From Gordonia effusa NBRC 100432 (GTDB lineage: Bacteria > Actinomycetota > Actinomycetes > Mycobacteriales > Mycobacteriaceae), in contig NZ_BAEH01000052.1 of assembly GCF_000241305.1 (NCBI RefSeq), forward strand, positions 1-47,559: a DNA stretch of 47,559 nucleotides, in the 5' to 3' direction. A model generated the notes under the pieces. The model did not search any database and had not been told where the DNA came from. It saw only the letters and a program-made list of their open reading frames with translations. A program made the position numbers and the translations under genes. Positions 34,136 through 42,646 of the stretch are shown here, piece after piece; position 1 is the first letter of the stretch; each line of letters begins with the position of its first letter.

Positions 34136-34396
34136 TCAGAGCTTGTTGACGGCGATGGCCATCGCCGACTTCTTGTTGGCAGCCTGGTTCGGGTGGATAA
34201 CACCCTTGGAGGCTGCCTTGTCGAGCTGACGGCTGGTGCTGGTCAGCAGGGTAGCGGCGGCGTCCTTGTCGCCGGAGGCAACGGCCTCGCGGAAGGTGCG
34301 GATCGCGGTACGCAGGGTCGACCGCGCCGACTGATTGCGACGTCGGGCCGCCTCGTTGGTGCGGATCCGCTTAACCTGCGACTTGATATTTGCCAC
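34136..34396 (-). CDS. rpsT: 30S ribosomal protein S20
   Basis: S20 is an early-binding protein of the small ribosomal subunit. The 86-residue sequence begins (V/M)[19 protein letters not shown] and contains [10 protein letters not shown] at the C-terminus, both family hallmarks. The start is GTG 34396, with AAAAGGG about 9 bases upstream. It has its own promoter and a strong terminator. S20 is often self-regulated through its leader; no specific structure was seen here. Confidence 0.97.
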   Translation of the reverse strand: MANIKSQVKRIRTNEAARRRNQSARSTLRTAIRTFREAVASGDKDAAATLLTSTSRQLDKAASKGVIHPNQAANKKSAMAIAVNKL

Positions 34397-34483
34397 GCGT
34401 TTCTACCCTTTTCGTATTGCTCGTGATGAGTGCTACTGATACGAACCCGCACGGCTATGCCGGAGTTCGACGGTCAGCGGTCT

Positions 34484-34512
34484 ACTTTACCTCGTGAGCG
34501 CGTAGCGCCCAA
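34484..34512 (-). promoter_or_regulatory. Candidate rpsT promoter
   Basis: TTGGGC (34512-34507) and TAAAGT (34489-34484) on the minus strand are 17 bases apart. The leader to the GTG would be about 80 bases. Confidence 0.45.
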
Positions 34513-34563
34513 ATCGGCGATGAGCGACGGTGGACGCCGAATATTTTCGCTCATCGTGATCGC

Positions 34564-34569
34564 TATGGT
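34564..34569 (+). promoter_or_regulatory. -10 box of the sulfotransferase-like gene, leaderless
   Basis: TATGGT ends 7 bases before the ATG at 34577. The frame is open further up, but this box favours the short form. Confidence 0.55.
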
Positions 34570-34576
34570 TGACACC

Positions 34577-35719
34577 ATGTCTGCGGTCTATGTGCACGTC
34601 GGTCTACCTAAAACCGGGACTACCCATCTGCAGGACCGGCTGTGGCGTAACCGCGATATCGCACTTCGGTCTGCCGGTTTGCTCTATCCGGGTAATGCTA
34701 TCGATGATCACTTCCACGCGGCCGTACATTTGCAGCCCGAACGCTATCTCGATTGGGTCGACCCGGCGCATGCCTCGGTATGGCCGACGATGATCGCGCA
34801 GATGCGCGGTTGGTCGGGGAACTCGCTGCTTTCGCACGAGTTATTCGCCACTGCTACTGCCGAACATGTCGAACGGCTGGTAGCCGATCTGTCCTTCGCG
34901 GACGAGATTCACGTGGTGGCGACCGTGCGGGATCTGGCACGGCAACTGCCGTCGGTCTGGCAGGAGAATGTCAAGAATCAACGTCGGGCCACACTCGACG
35001 AATTCGTAGCGCGGGTCGCCGCCCACGTCGACGACCCAACTCTGTCGGTCGGCGAGGAGGGGCCCTTCTGGGAGTTTCAGGACTATCTGACGATTCTGAA
35101 ACGCTGGGAGAAATTCGTACCCGCGCGCCGGATCCATGTCGTCACGGTGCCGTCGAAAGGGTGCGGCGGGACGACACTGTGGGAACGGTTCCTGGCCGCA
35201 TTGCATGTTGATCCTGCCCAACTGACCAAGACGGTGCCGACATCGAATGCGTCGTTGTCGGCCGCGCAGAGCGAATTCCTGCGGCAACTCAACGACCGGT
35301 TGCAGCCTGACGCGATCGAGTGGGCGCGTTACGAGCGGGTGGTCAAGGGACAGTTGATCGGCGACATCCTCTTCGCGGAGCCAGTCGGCAGACCCGCGGA
35401 ACTTGCTCAACCGCAACGCAATTGGGCCGCGCAACACTCGGCGTCGATGATCGCGAGGTTGGCCGCGGCGGGATACGACATTGTCGGGTCACTCGATGAT
35501 CTGACGGTATCGACGTCGGCTTCGGTCGACGGAGATGCCGAGACCACCGACGCCGACGTCGTCGGGGTGGCACTGGACACCATCGCCGAACTGGTCAAGC
35601 GGGCACCGATGCCGCGCGTGCGGCCGCGTTGGGAGACTAAGGCGCGGAACGTCGTTAGACGGGGACAGCGTAAAGCGATTGCCGCGCTCGGTCGGGACCG
35701 GCCGAAATCTGCACTCTGA
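34577..35719 (+). CDS. Sulfotransferase-like P-loop protein
   Basis: The 380-residue protein begins MSAVYVHVGLPKTGTTHLQ, which is the phosphosulfate-binding loop (PKxGTT) of the PAPS-dependent sulfotransferase superfamily. VVATVRDLARQLPSVWQ fits the 3'-phosphate-binding element. The middle carries WEKFVPARRIHVVTVPSKG. The last 45 residues are basic and probably disordered. A leaderless promoter supports this start over the open frame upstream. Acceptor and pathway are unknown. I know of no equivalent gene at this place in M. tuberculosis, so it may be an acquired gene; sulfated glycolipids or trehalose are possible targets but unproven. Confidence 0.82.
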   Translation: MSAVYVHVGLPKTGTTHLQDRLWRNRDIALRSAGLLYPGNAIDDHFHAAVHLQPERYLDWVDPAHASVWPTMIAQMRGWSGNSLLSHELFATATAEHVERLVADLSFADEIHVVATVRDLARQLPSVWQENVKNQRRATLDEFVARVAAHVDDPTLSVGEEGPFWEFQDYLTILKRWEKFVPARRIHVVTVPSKGCGGTTLWERFLAALHVDPAQLTKTVPTSNASLSAAQSEFLRQLNDRLQPDAIEWARYERVVKGQLIGDILFAEPVGRPAELAQPQRNWAAQHSASMIARLAAAGYDIVGSLDDLTVSTSASVDGDAETTDADVVGVALDTIAELVKRAPMPRVRPRWETKARNVVRRGQRKAIAALGRDRPKSAL

Positions 35720-35806
35720 ACCCCGGCCGGGGGACTGGGCCCGTCGCCGCAGGCTCACCGCGCGGTTTTCAGTTATCCAAATCCCGAATGTTACGACACC
35801 TGGCCG

Positions 35807-35834
35807 TAATCTATTCGCAATGCGCGCCGCCTGA
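35807..35834 (+). promoter_or_regulatory. -10 box with a possible four-codon leaderless upstream ORF
   Basis: TAATCT (35807-35812) ends 7 bases before ATG 35820, which opens the tiny frame Met-Arg-Ala-Ala-stop (35820-35834). The ATP-grasp gene starts 20 bases further on without a Shine-Dalgarno sequence, so it may depend on reinitiation after this small frame. Confidence 0.4.
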
Positions 35835-35854
35835 CTTTGTTGCACGATGAACCG

Positions 35855-37582
35855 ATGAACGCCGCGATCGCACAGGACACCAGGACCAAGAACGCAGCGA
35901 AGCGATCGAAATCTGGCGGTGACAAGGACAAGTCGTCGAAGGACAAAGCATCGCGGGACGACTCCGACGCGGCAGAGATCTTCGCGGCATACGCGGCACA
36001 AACGCCGCGCGCTTCGACGGCGTATGACGAGATGTTCGATGCGTCGGGTGGTGTACGCGCACCCTATCGCGGTGTTTTTCGGGCGATGGCAGCCAGTGAC
36101 AGCGGCGATATTCAGGCGAGAGTCGACGCACTCGGTCGCGCCTTCATCGATCAGGGCATCACCTTTTCGCTGTCCGGCAAGGAACGGCCGTTCCCGCTCG
36201 ACGTCCTGCCTCGGGTGCTGTCCGCAGCCGAGTGGGCGAAGCTGGAAACCGGTATCGCACAACGCGTTACCGCGTTGGAGATGTTCCTCGACGACGTCTA
36301 CGGCGACCAGCAAATCCTGCGCGACGGCGTGGTGCCCAAACGACTTGTGGTGTCCTGCGAGCACTTTCATCGGCAGGCCGCCAATATGCGGCCGCCGAAC
36401 GGCGTGCGTATCCACGTGGCTGGTATCGACCTCATTCGGGACGAGAAGGGCGAGTTCCGGGTTCTCGAAGACAACGTGCGGTCCCCGTCGGGAGTGTCCT
36501 ATGTGATGACCAATCGTCGGACGATGGCCCGGGTCTTCCCAGATCTGTTCTCCTCCTACCGAGTTCGTCCGGTTGCCGACTATCCCGGTCATCTTCTTCG
36601 TGCCCTGCGCAAGGCCGCGGTGGTCAACGAGTCGGACCCGACCGTCGTCGTGCTGACCCCCGGCGTCGCCAATTCCGCATACTTCGAGCATTCACTGCTG
36701 GCCAGACAAATGGGCGTCGAATTGGTCGAGGGGCGCGACCTGTTCTGCCGCGACAACGTGGTCTACATGCGCACCACCGACGGGGAACAGCGGGTCGACG
36801 TGATCTACCGACGGATCGACGACGAATTCCTCGACCCGATGCAGTTCCGTCCCGATTCGATGCTGGGCGTGGCGGGGTTGGTCAACGCGGCGCGTGCCGG
36901 CAACGTCGTGATCTCCAGCGCGCTGGGAAACGGTGTCGCCGACGACAAGCTGATTTACACCTACGTCCCCGAGATCATCGAGTATTACCTCGGCGAGAAA
37001 CCGTCCCTGTCGAACGTCGACACGCTGCGCTGCTGGCTGGATCCCGAATGCGAGGAAGTACTGGATCGCATCGACGAGTTGGTGGTTAAGCCGGTCGACG
37101 GGTCCGGCGGGTACGGAATTGTCTTCGGTCCAGACGCCACTAAGGATGAGCTCGCCACGATGACCCGCAAGATCCGCGCCAATCCGCGCGGCTGGATCGC
37201 GCAACCGGTGGTGCAACTGTCGACGACGCCGACCAAGATCGGCGACGCTCTGGTGCCGCGGCATATCGATCTGCGGCCATTCGCGGTCAACGACGGTGAC
37301 TCGATCTGGGTACTGCCCGGCGGGCTCACCCGGGTCGCATTGCCCGAAGGGTCGCTGGTGGTGAACTCCAGTCAGGGCGGCGGTTCAAAGGACACCTGGG
37401 TGTTGGCATCGCGGACGGCGCCGAAGGAGGCGCAGCACGATGGCGACGAAGTGGTGGCCGAGTCGGCGGTGAAACAACCTACGCCGGCGGCATCGGGACC
37501 GGATCTGTCGAACATGCAACAGCAGCAACAACAGCAGCAACAGAGTTCGCGGTCGGGAGGTCAGTGCCATGTTGGCGCGTAA
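35855..37582 (+). CDS. Circularly permuted ATP-grasp protein
   Basis: This corresponds to Rv2411c, a member of the circularly permuted ATP-grasp (DUF404/DUF407) family, which is predicted to make amide bonds in a peptide or amino-acid product. The start is taken as ATG 35855; TTG 35837 is an in-frame alternative. The N-terminal 45 residues are Lys/Asp-rich and disordered. The catalytic part has EDNVRSPSGVSYVM and KPVDGSGGYGIVFGP. The C-terminus is low complexity with a run of nine glutamines and ends inside the start of the next gene (14-base overlap). It forms a unit with the alpha-E and transglutaminase genes; the product of this conserved set is unknown. Confidence 0.93.
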   Translation: MNAAIAQDTRTKNAAKRSKSGGDKDKSSKDKASRDDSDAAEIFAAYAAQTPRASTAYDEMFDASGGVRAPYRGVFRAMAASDSGDIQARVDALGRAFIDQGITFSLSGKERPFPLDVLPRVLSAAEWAKLETGIAQRVTALEMFLDDVYGDQQILRDGVVPKRLVVSCEHFHRQAANMRPPNGVRIHVAGIDLIRDEKGEFRVLEDNVRSPSGVSYVMTNRRTMARVFPDLFSSYRVRPVADYPGHLLRALRKAAVVNESDPTVVVLTPGVANSAYFEHSLLARQMGVELVEGRDLFCRDNVVYMRTTDGEQRVDVIYRRIDDEFLDPMQFRPDSMLGVAGLVNAARAGNVVISSALGNGVADDKLIYTYVPEIIEYYLGEKPSLSNVDTLRCWLDPECEEVLDRIDELVVKPVDGSGGYGIVFGPDATKDELATMTRKIRANPRGWIAQPVVQLSTTPTKIGDALVPRHIDLRPFAVNDGDSIWVLPGGLTRVALPEGSLVVNSSQGGGSKDTWVLASRTAPKEAQHDGDEVVAESAVKQPTPAASGPDLSNMQQQQQQQQQSSRSGGQCHVGA

Positions 37583-38537
37583 CGCCGAATCGCTCTACTG
37601 GATCGGTCGCTATGTCGAGCGGGCCGATGATATCGCCCGGATACTCGACGTGGTCGTACATCAACTTCTGGAAGAGCCGACGACCGATCCGAACCGCGCT
37701 GCACGATTGGTGCTGCAAGTACTCGGATTCGATCCCACGACGTCGGATGGCTGGGACGTCTGGTCGTTGGCGGAGTACGTCGCCTACGATCGCGGCGTCA
37801 CCGGATCGATCGCCGACCTCATCGCTTCGGCGCGCGAAAATGCCCGTGGCGCAAGGGAAGTCACATCGAGTGAGATGTGGGAATGTCTGAACAGTACCTA
37901 CAACGGGCTGTCCGACGCGGAGCGTCGAGCGCGGCGGCTCGGCCCGCACGAGTTTCTGGCCTATGTCAAAGACCGAGCGGCGATGTTCGCAGGCCTGGCT
38001 GATGCGACCCTGTCCCACGACGACGGCTATCGCTACCTGTTGGTCGGTCGGTCGGTGGAACGTGTCGATATGACGGTGCGCATGTTGCTCTCCCGCGCGG
38101 GCGATCGGAACAGTTCGCCGTCGTGGGTGAGCGTGCTGGTCTCGGCTGGGGCACATGACACTTACTTGAGAACCTATCGAGGTCTACTCGACGCCGATCA
38201 CGTGGTGGAGTTCATGGTGCTCGACCGATTGTTCCCCCGGTCGGTCTTCCACGCGTTGCGCGTTGCCGAGATTAATCTCGCCGAACTGGAGAAGCGGCCG
38301 AGCCGGGTTGGTGAGCAATCCAAGGCGCTGCTGATGCTGGGCCGGGCTCGAAGTTCGCTGGAATTTCTGGAGCCTGGACTGTTGCTGGTGGATCTGGAGT
38401 CCCGGCTCCTCGATATTCAAGCGATGTGCCGGGAAGTAAGTGAAGCCATTTCCGCCGACAATTTCCATGTATCGCAATATGTTTCCTGGGCCGACGCCAA
38501 TGCGCGGCCGTCTATCGCCACACAGGAGTCTCGATGA
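37569..38537 (+). CDS. Alpha-E domain protein (DUF403)
   Basis: The 322-residue protein (Rv2410c type) is the helical alpha-E domain that always travels with the permuted ATP-grasp protein. It opens with MLARNAESLYWIGRYVERAD, the family signature, and carries YLLVGRSVERVDMTVRML and DRLFPRSVFHALR further on. No catalytic residues are known. The gene overlaps the previous one by 14 bases and the next by four, so the three proteins are very likely made together. Confidence 0.93.
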   Translation: MLARNAESLYWIGRYVERADDIARILDVVVHQLLEEPTTDPNRAARLVLQVLGFDPTTSDGWDVWSLAEYVAYDRGVTGSIADLIASARENARGAREVTSSEMWECLNSTYNGLSDAERRARRLGPHEFLAYVKDRAAMFAGLADATLSHDDGYRYLLVGRSVERVDMTVRMLLSRAGDRNSSPSWVSVLVSAGAHDTYLRTYRGLLDADHVVEFMVLDRLFPRSVFHALRVAEINLAELEKRPSRVGEQSKALLMLGRARSSLEFLEPGLLLVDLESRLLDIQAMCREVSEAISADNFHVSQYVSWADANARPSIATQESR

Positions 38538-39382
38538 CAGCGCGCCTGCGAATCGTGCATGCCACCGGATTCGCCTACAACGGCCCGGTCACCTCGTCAT
38601 TCAACGAAGCGCGACTTACACCGCGAAATGACCATCGCCAGAACGTGATCGTCGACCGCGTCGAGACGGCTCCCGCCTCGCGTCAGTATCGCTACACCGA
38701 CTACTGGGGCACCATCGTCACTGCCTTCGACCTTCACGCGCCACACGAAGAGCTCGAAGTGTCGGGCACCTCGGTGGTCGAGACCGAGAACGAGAACATT
38801 CCCGATGTCGCGGCGGCAACCGAGTGGGAAGAATTGCGCGGCGACTATGTCCTCGACCGATACGACGAAATGCTCACGCCCACAACGTATGTGCCGAAGA
38901 ATCGGACGCTCGCGTCAGCCGCTAAGAAGTTGGCGAAAGGACGCACACCGGCCGAAGCTGTTCTCGCGGTCGCCCAGTGGGTACACGCTGAGATGGACTA
39001 CGTACCGGGCACCACGGGCGTGCACACCACTGCCGTCGAAGCGTGGAAGGAACGCAAAGGTGTCTGTCAGGACTACGCGCATCTGACCCTGGTGCTGCTG
39101 CGCAGTCTCGGCATTCCGGCCCGGTATGTGTCGGGATATCTGCATCCGCGCTCGGTTGCCGAAATCGGCGAAGCCGTCGAAGGTGAGAGTCACGCGTGGG
39201 TGGAGGCATGGACCGGCGCGTGGTGGGGAATCGATCCGACCAACAACAAGCACATCACCGAGTTACATATCGGCGTCGGAGTGGGGCGGGACTATTCGGA
39301 TGTACCACCACTTAAGGGGATCTACACCGGCGCCGGAGCATCGGATCTTGATGTGGTAGTTGAGATTACGCGGCTGGCGTGA
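38534..39382 (+). CDS. Transglutaminase-like cysteine protease
   Basis: The 282-residue protein (Rv2409c type) has a beta-rich N-terminal domain (1-110) and a transglutaminase-like core. The triad is visible as KGVCQDYAHL (Cys), ESHAWVEAW (His) and GIDPTNN (Asp). It is probably cytoplasmic, since no signal peptide is seen. Comparative-genomics work has proposed that such triads form a peptide-modification or processing system. It ends 40 bases before a long hairpin. Confidence 0.93.
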   Translation: MTARLRIVHATGFAYNGPVTSSFNEARLTPRNDHRQNVIVDRVETAPASRQYRYTDYWGTIVTAFDLHAPHEELEVSGTSVVETENENIPDVAAATEWEELRGDYVLDRYDEMLTPTTYVPKNRTLASAAKKLAKGRTPAEAVLAVAQWVHAEMDYVPGTTGVHTTAVEAWKERKGVCQDYAHLTLVLLRSLGIPARYVSGYLHPRSVAEIGEAVEGESHAWVEAWTGAWWGIDPTNNKHITELHIGVGVGRDYSDVPPLKGIYTGAGASDLDVVVEITRLA

Positions 39383-39422
39383 GGCGGCGATGAAGTTAGC
39401 CGGTCGCCTGTCATCGGGAAAA

Positions 39423-39481
39423 TCGTCCGAATAGTTGCCGGGCAAGGGCATATTGCCCTCGCCAGCCAACTATTCGGACGA
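39423..39481. terminator. Long nested hairpin between converging operons
   Basis: A perfect 15-bp outer stem (39423-39437 with 39467-39481) encloses a perfect 6-bp inner stem (39445-39450 with 39454-39459, loop TAT). One mismatch and three further pairs extend the outer stem. On + it is followed by ATTTC, on - by TTTTCCC. It should stop both the transglutaminase and betA transcripts. Confidence 0.7.
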
Positions 39482-39551
39482 ATTTCACGGGTCGGGGGTG
39501 ACGGGGGCGTCGGGCGCGGACCCGACGCCGAGCTGATCCCGCGACTATCGC

Positions 39552-41129
39552 CTATGCCCAGTCCGCCTTGATCAATTCCGCGCACCGTTCGCCCACGAGC
39601 ATCACGGTGATATTGGGATTGACTGTGGTGTGCTCGGGAAAAACCGAGGCGTCGGCTACCCGTAGCCCGCGGGTGCCCTTCACCCGCAACTGGGGATCGA
39701 GCGGGGAGAGCGGGTCGTCGGGCGCGCCCATCCGAACCGAACCGGCCGGGTGATAGACGGTGTTATGCGTCCGGCGGATGTAGTCGGCCAACTCGGCGTC
39801 GGTGGTTGCCTCCGGTCCGGGATACAGTTCACGCGCAACCCATTCGGATAGTGGTGGCGCGGAGGCGATTTCGCGGGCCTTGCGAATACCCGCGATCATC
39901 ACCCGCATATCGTGGCCTTCCGCGTCGGTGAAATAGCGAGGATCGACACGCGGCTTATCCCGGAAGTCGCGAGAGCGCAGCCGCACGGTCCCTCGTGAAC
40001 GAGCGTGTGTCACATTGGGAGTCAGACAGAAGGTGTTCTCCGACGTCGGATAACCCTGCCGCAGAGTATGCATATCGAACGGCACACTGCCGTAGTGCAT
40101 CATCAGGTCCGGGCGGTCGAGGCCGTCGACCGTGGTGGTGAAGACGCCGATCTCCCACCACTGAGTGGATTCGGTGACCATCGGCCGCGCGGCCTCGAAC
40201 CCGATGACCCCTTCGGGGTGATCTTGTAGATGTTCGCCGACGCCGGGGGAATCCACGAGTACGTCGATTCCGTTCTCGCGCAGATGTTCTGCCGGTCCGA
40301 TACCGCTGAGCATCAGTAGTTTGGGTGAGTCGATCGCGCCGGTCGACAGGATGATCTCACGGGCGGCTGTCAGCGTGGTCGTGCGGCCGAAGGCGTTGTC
40401 GGTGATATCGACCCCGACCGCGCGCGGCGTTGCTGCGTCGTCGAAAAGGATTCGCTTGCACCATGATCCGGTACGGATAGTCAGATTCGGGCGTTCAAGG
40501 ATGGGATGGAGGTAGCTGACCGACGACGACGCGCGAACGCCATCGGCGCGACGATTGATCTGAAAGAAGTTGGCGCCGTTGGTCACCGTCGTATTCGCAT
40601 TGAACGCCGCGCGGGGGATACCGACCGACTCGCACGCGTCGAGCAGGGCGACCCCGCACGGATCACGTGGCTCGACGGTCATCAGATTCACCGGACCGTT
40701 GCGCCCGTGGTGATCACCGGGTGCGTCGTTCGTCTCGATCCGCTGATAGAGCCGATAGACGTCGTCGGCTCCCCAGCCGGTGGCTCCATGATCGTCGCGC
40801 CAGGAGTCCAGATCCTCTCTCGGTGCCCAGAAGGCGATGCAGCTGTTGTGAGAACTGCAGCCGCCCAACACTTTAGCGCGCGCATGTCGCATGAAGGAGT
40901 TGCCATTCTCCTGGGGTTCGATCGGATAATCCCAGTCGTAGCCGGATTCCAGGAGGTTCATCCATTGGTCGAGCCGCAGGATGGCATCGTCGTCGACGTC
41001 ACTGGGACCGGCCTCGACCAGGCACACGCGTACCGACGTGTCCTCCGAGAGCCGTGCGGCGATCGCCGCACCGGCAGACCCGCCGCCGATGATGACGTAG
41101 TCGTATTCGGTGGAAGTATCAGTGCTCAT
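39552..41129 (-). CDS. betA: Choline dehydrogenase, GMC oxidoreductase
   Basis: BetA oxidises choline to betaine aldehyde with FAD. From ATG 41129 the protein has 525 residues; GGGAGGA lies just upstream, and the frame open further up overlaps betB. It shows YVIIGGGSAGAAIAARLSED (FAD-binding), the GMC signatures GGCSSHNSCIAFWAPRED and STGAIDSPKLLMLSGIGP, and the C-terminal HPAGSVRMG with the catalytic histidine region. The start lies 2 bases after the betB stop. The context with betB and betT makes choline the likely substrate, though GMC enzymes act on many alcohols. Confidence 0.9.
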   Translation of the reverse strand: MSTDTSTEYDYVIIGGGSAGAAIAARLSEDTSVRVCLVEAGPSDVDDDAILRLDQWMNLLESGYDWDYPIEPQENGNSFMRHARAKVLGGCSSHNSCIAFWAPREDLDSWRDDHGATGWGADDVYRLYQRIETNDAPGDHHGRNGPVNLMTVEPRDPCGVALLDACESVGIPRAAFNANTTVTNGANFFQINRRADGVRASSSVSYLHPILERPNLTIRTGSWCKRILFDDAATPRAVGVDITDNAFGRTTTLTAAREIILSTGAIDSPKLLMLSGIGPAEHLRENGIDVLVDSPGVGEHLQDHPEGVIGFEAARPMVTESTQWWEIGVFTTTVDGLDRPDLMMHYGSVPFDMHTLRQGYPTSENTFCLTPNVTHARSRGTVRLRSRDFRDKPRVDPRYFTDAEGHDMRVMIAGIRKAREIASAPPLSEWVARELYPGPEATTDAELADYIRRTHNTVYHPAGSVRMGAPDDPLSPLDPQLRVKGTRGLRVADASVFPEHTTVNPNITVMLVGERCAELIKADWA

Positions 41130-41131
41130 AC

Positions 41132-42646
41132 TCAGTCCTCCCGGTTCGCGAACCAGCCGGTGACGGCGGGGCGCAGATTCTCGTAGACATGTTTTGCTTC
41201 GCGGTACTCGGCAAGACCGGCCGGCCCCAATTCGCGTCCGATACCCGAAGCGCCGAATCCGCCCCATTCCGCCTGGGGCAGATACGGTCCGAAGTCATTG
41301 ACCCACACCGTGCCGTGGCGTAGCCGTGCGGCGACTCGTCGGGCGCGCGCGCTGTCCGAGGACCACACCGCTCCGGCGAGACCGTATTCGGTGTCGTTGG
41401 CGATGGCCACGGCCTCGTCTTCGTCGGTGAAGGTTTCGACGGTGACGGTCGGGCCGAATGCTTCGTCGTGGACGCAATCCATTTCGCGAGTGGCGTGATC
41501 GATTACGGTCGGCTCGTAGAAGAAGCCGTCGTCGAGCGACCCCGACCCAGCATCACCAGTGGCGAAGCGTCCGCCGATAGCGATCAGCGCTCCCTGTTCT
41601 CGGGCCCGTTCGACATATGTGTGCACTTTGTCGCGATGAGCGGCCGAGATCAGCGGACCGGTCTCGGTGCCTTCGGCGAAGGGGAGGCCGAGACGAATTC
41701 CGTTGGCCCGCCGTACTAACTCGGCCACGAATCGGTCCCGGGCCGATTCTTCGACGATGAGCCTGGCACCCGCCGAGCACACCTGGCCCGAATGCAGGAA
41801 CGCGGCATTGAGGGCGTTGTCGACACTGGCGGCCAGTCGTTCGGGCGTATCGCACGCGTCAGCGAAAACCACGTTGGGATTCTTGCCGCCCAGTTCGAGA
41901 GCAACCTTCTTGACTGTCGATGCGGCGGCCGCCGCGATGACTCGACCGGTAACCAAACCGCCGGTGAAGGAGACCAGGTCGACGTCGATGTGCGACGAGA
42001 GTGGAGCTCCGGCAACGGCTCCCGCGCCCAGCACCAGGTTGGCGACCCCCGGTGGCAACCCTACCGCCTCGAGTACTTCCATCAACAGGATCGCGGTGTG
42101 CGGAGTCAGCTCGGCCGGCTTGAGGACGAAGGTATTTCCCGCGACGAGTGCGGGCGCGACCTTCCACGCGGCCTGGAGTAGCGGGTAGTTCCACGGGGTG
42201 ATGAGGCCGCACACGCCAACTGGTTCATAGACGATGCGGGAATCGATATCGGGTGACCCGGCGTCGACGATCCTTCCGCTCTCGGCGACGGCCAGCTTCG
42301 CGAAATAACGGAAGCAGGCGGCGATGTCCGCCATGTCAATCTCTGACTCCGACAGGCGTTTTCCGGTGTCAAGTGTCTCGGCCCGCGCGAAATCGTCTCG
42401 ACGGGAATCGATCTCGTCGGCGACCCGGAGCAGCAACGCGCTGCGTTCCCCCGTCGATGTGCGTGGCCACGGACCGTCGTCGAAAGCGTGTCTAGCTGCC
42501 GCGATGGCGGCTTCGGTATCGGCGGCACTGCCCTCGTCGACTATGCCGACCAACGATCCGTCTGCGGGACAGCGGATTTCGCGGGTACCGCCGTCGGCGG
42601 CGGTACGCCACAGGCCGTCGATGAAGAGTGTGCCCGTTGCGGTCAT
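41132..42646 (-). CDS. betB: Betaine-aldehyde dehydrogenase
   Basis: BetB oxidises betaine aldehyde to glycine betaine, an osmoprotectant. The 504-residue aldehyde dehydrogenase shows ITPWNYPLLQAAWKVAPALV, VALELGGKNPNVVFADA with the catalytic Glu, HSGQVCSAGARL with the catalytic Cys, and FGPTVTVETF. It overlaps betT by four bases and is 2 bases ahead of betA. By sequence alone it could use other aldehydes; the operon fixes the call. Confidence 0.92.
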   Translation of the reverse strand: MTATGTLFIDGLWRTAADGGTREIRCPADGSLVGIVDEGSAADTEAAIAAARHAFDDGPWPRTSTGERSALLLRVADEIDSRRDDFARAETLDTGKRLSESEIDMADIAACFRYFAKLAVAESGRIVDAGSPDIDSRIVYEPVGVCGLITPWNYPLLQAAWKVAPALVAGNTFVLKPAELTPHTAILLMEVLEAVGLPPGVANLVLGAGAVAGAPLSSHIDVDLVSFTGGLVTGRVIAAAAASTVKKVALELGGKNPNVVFADACDTPERLAASVDNALNAAFLHSGQVCSAGARLIVEESARDRFVAELVRRANGIRLGLPFAEGTETGPLISAAHRDKVHTYVERAREQGALIAIGGRFATGDAGSGSLDDGFFYEPTVIDHATREMDCVHDEAFGPTVTVETFTDEDEAVAIANDTEYGLAGAVWSSDSARARRVAARLRHGTVWVNDFGPYLPQAEWGGFGASGIGRELGPAGLAEYREAKHVYENLRPAVTGWFANRED

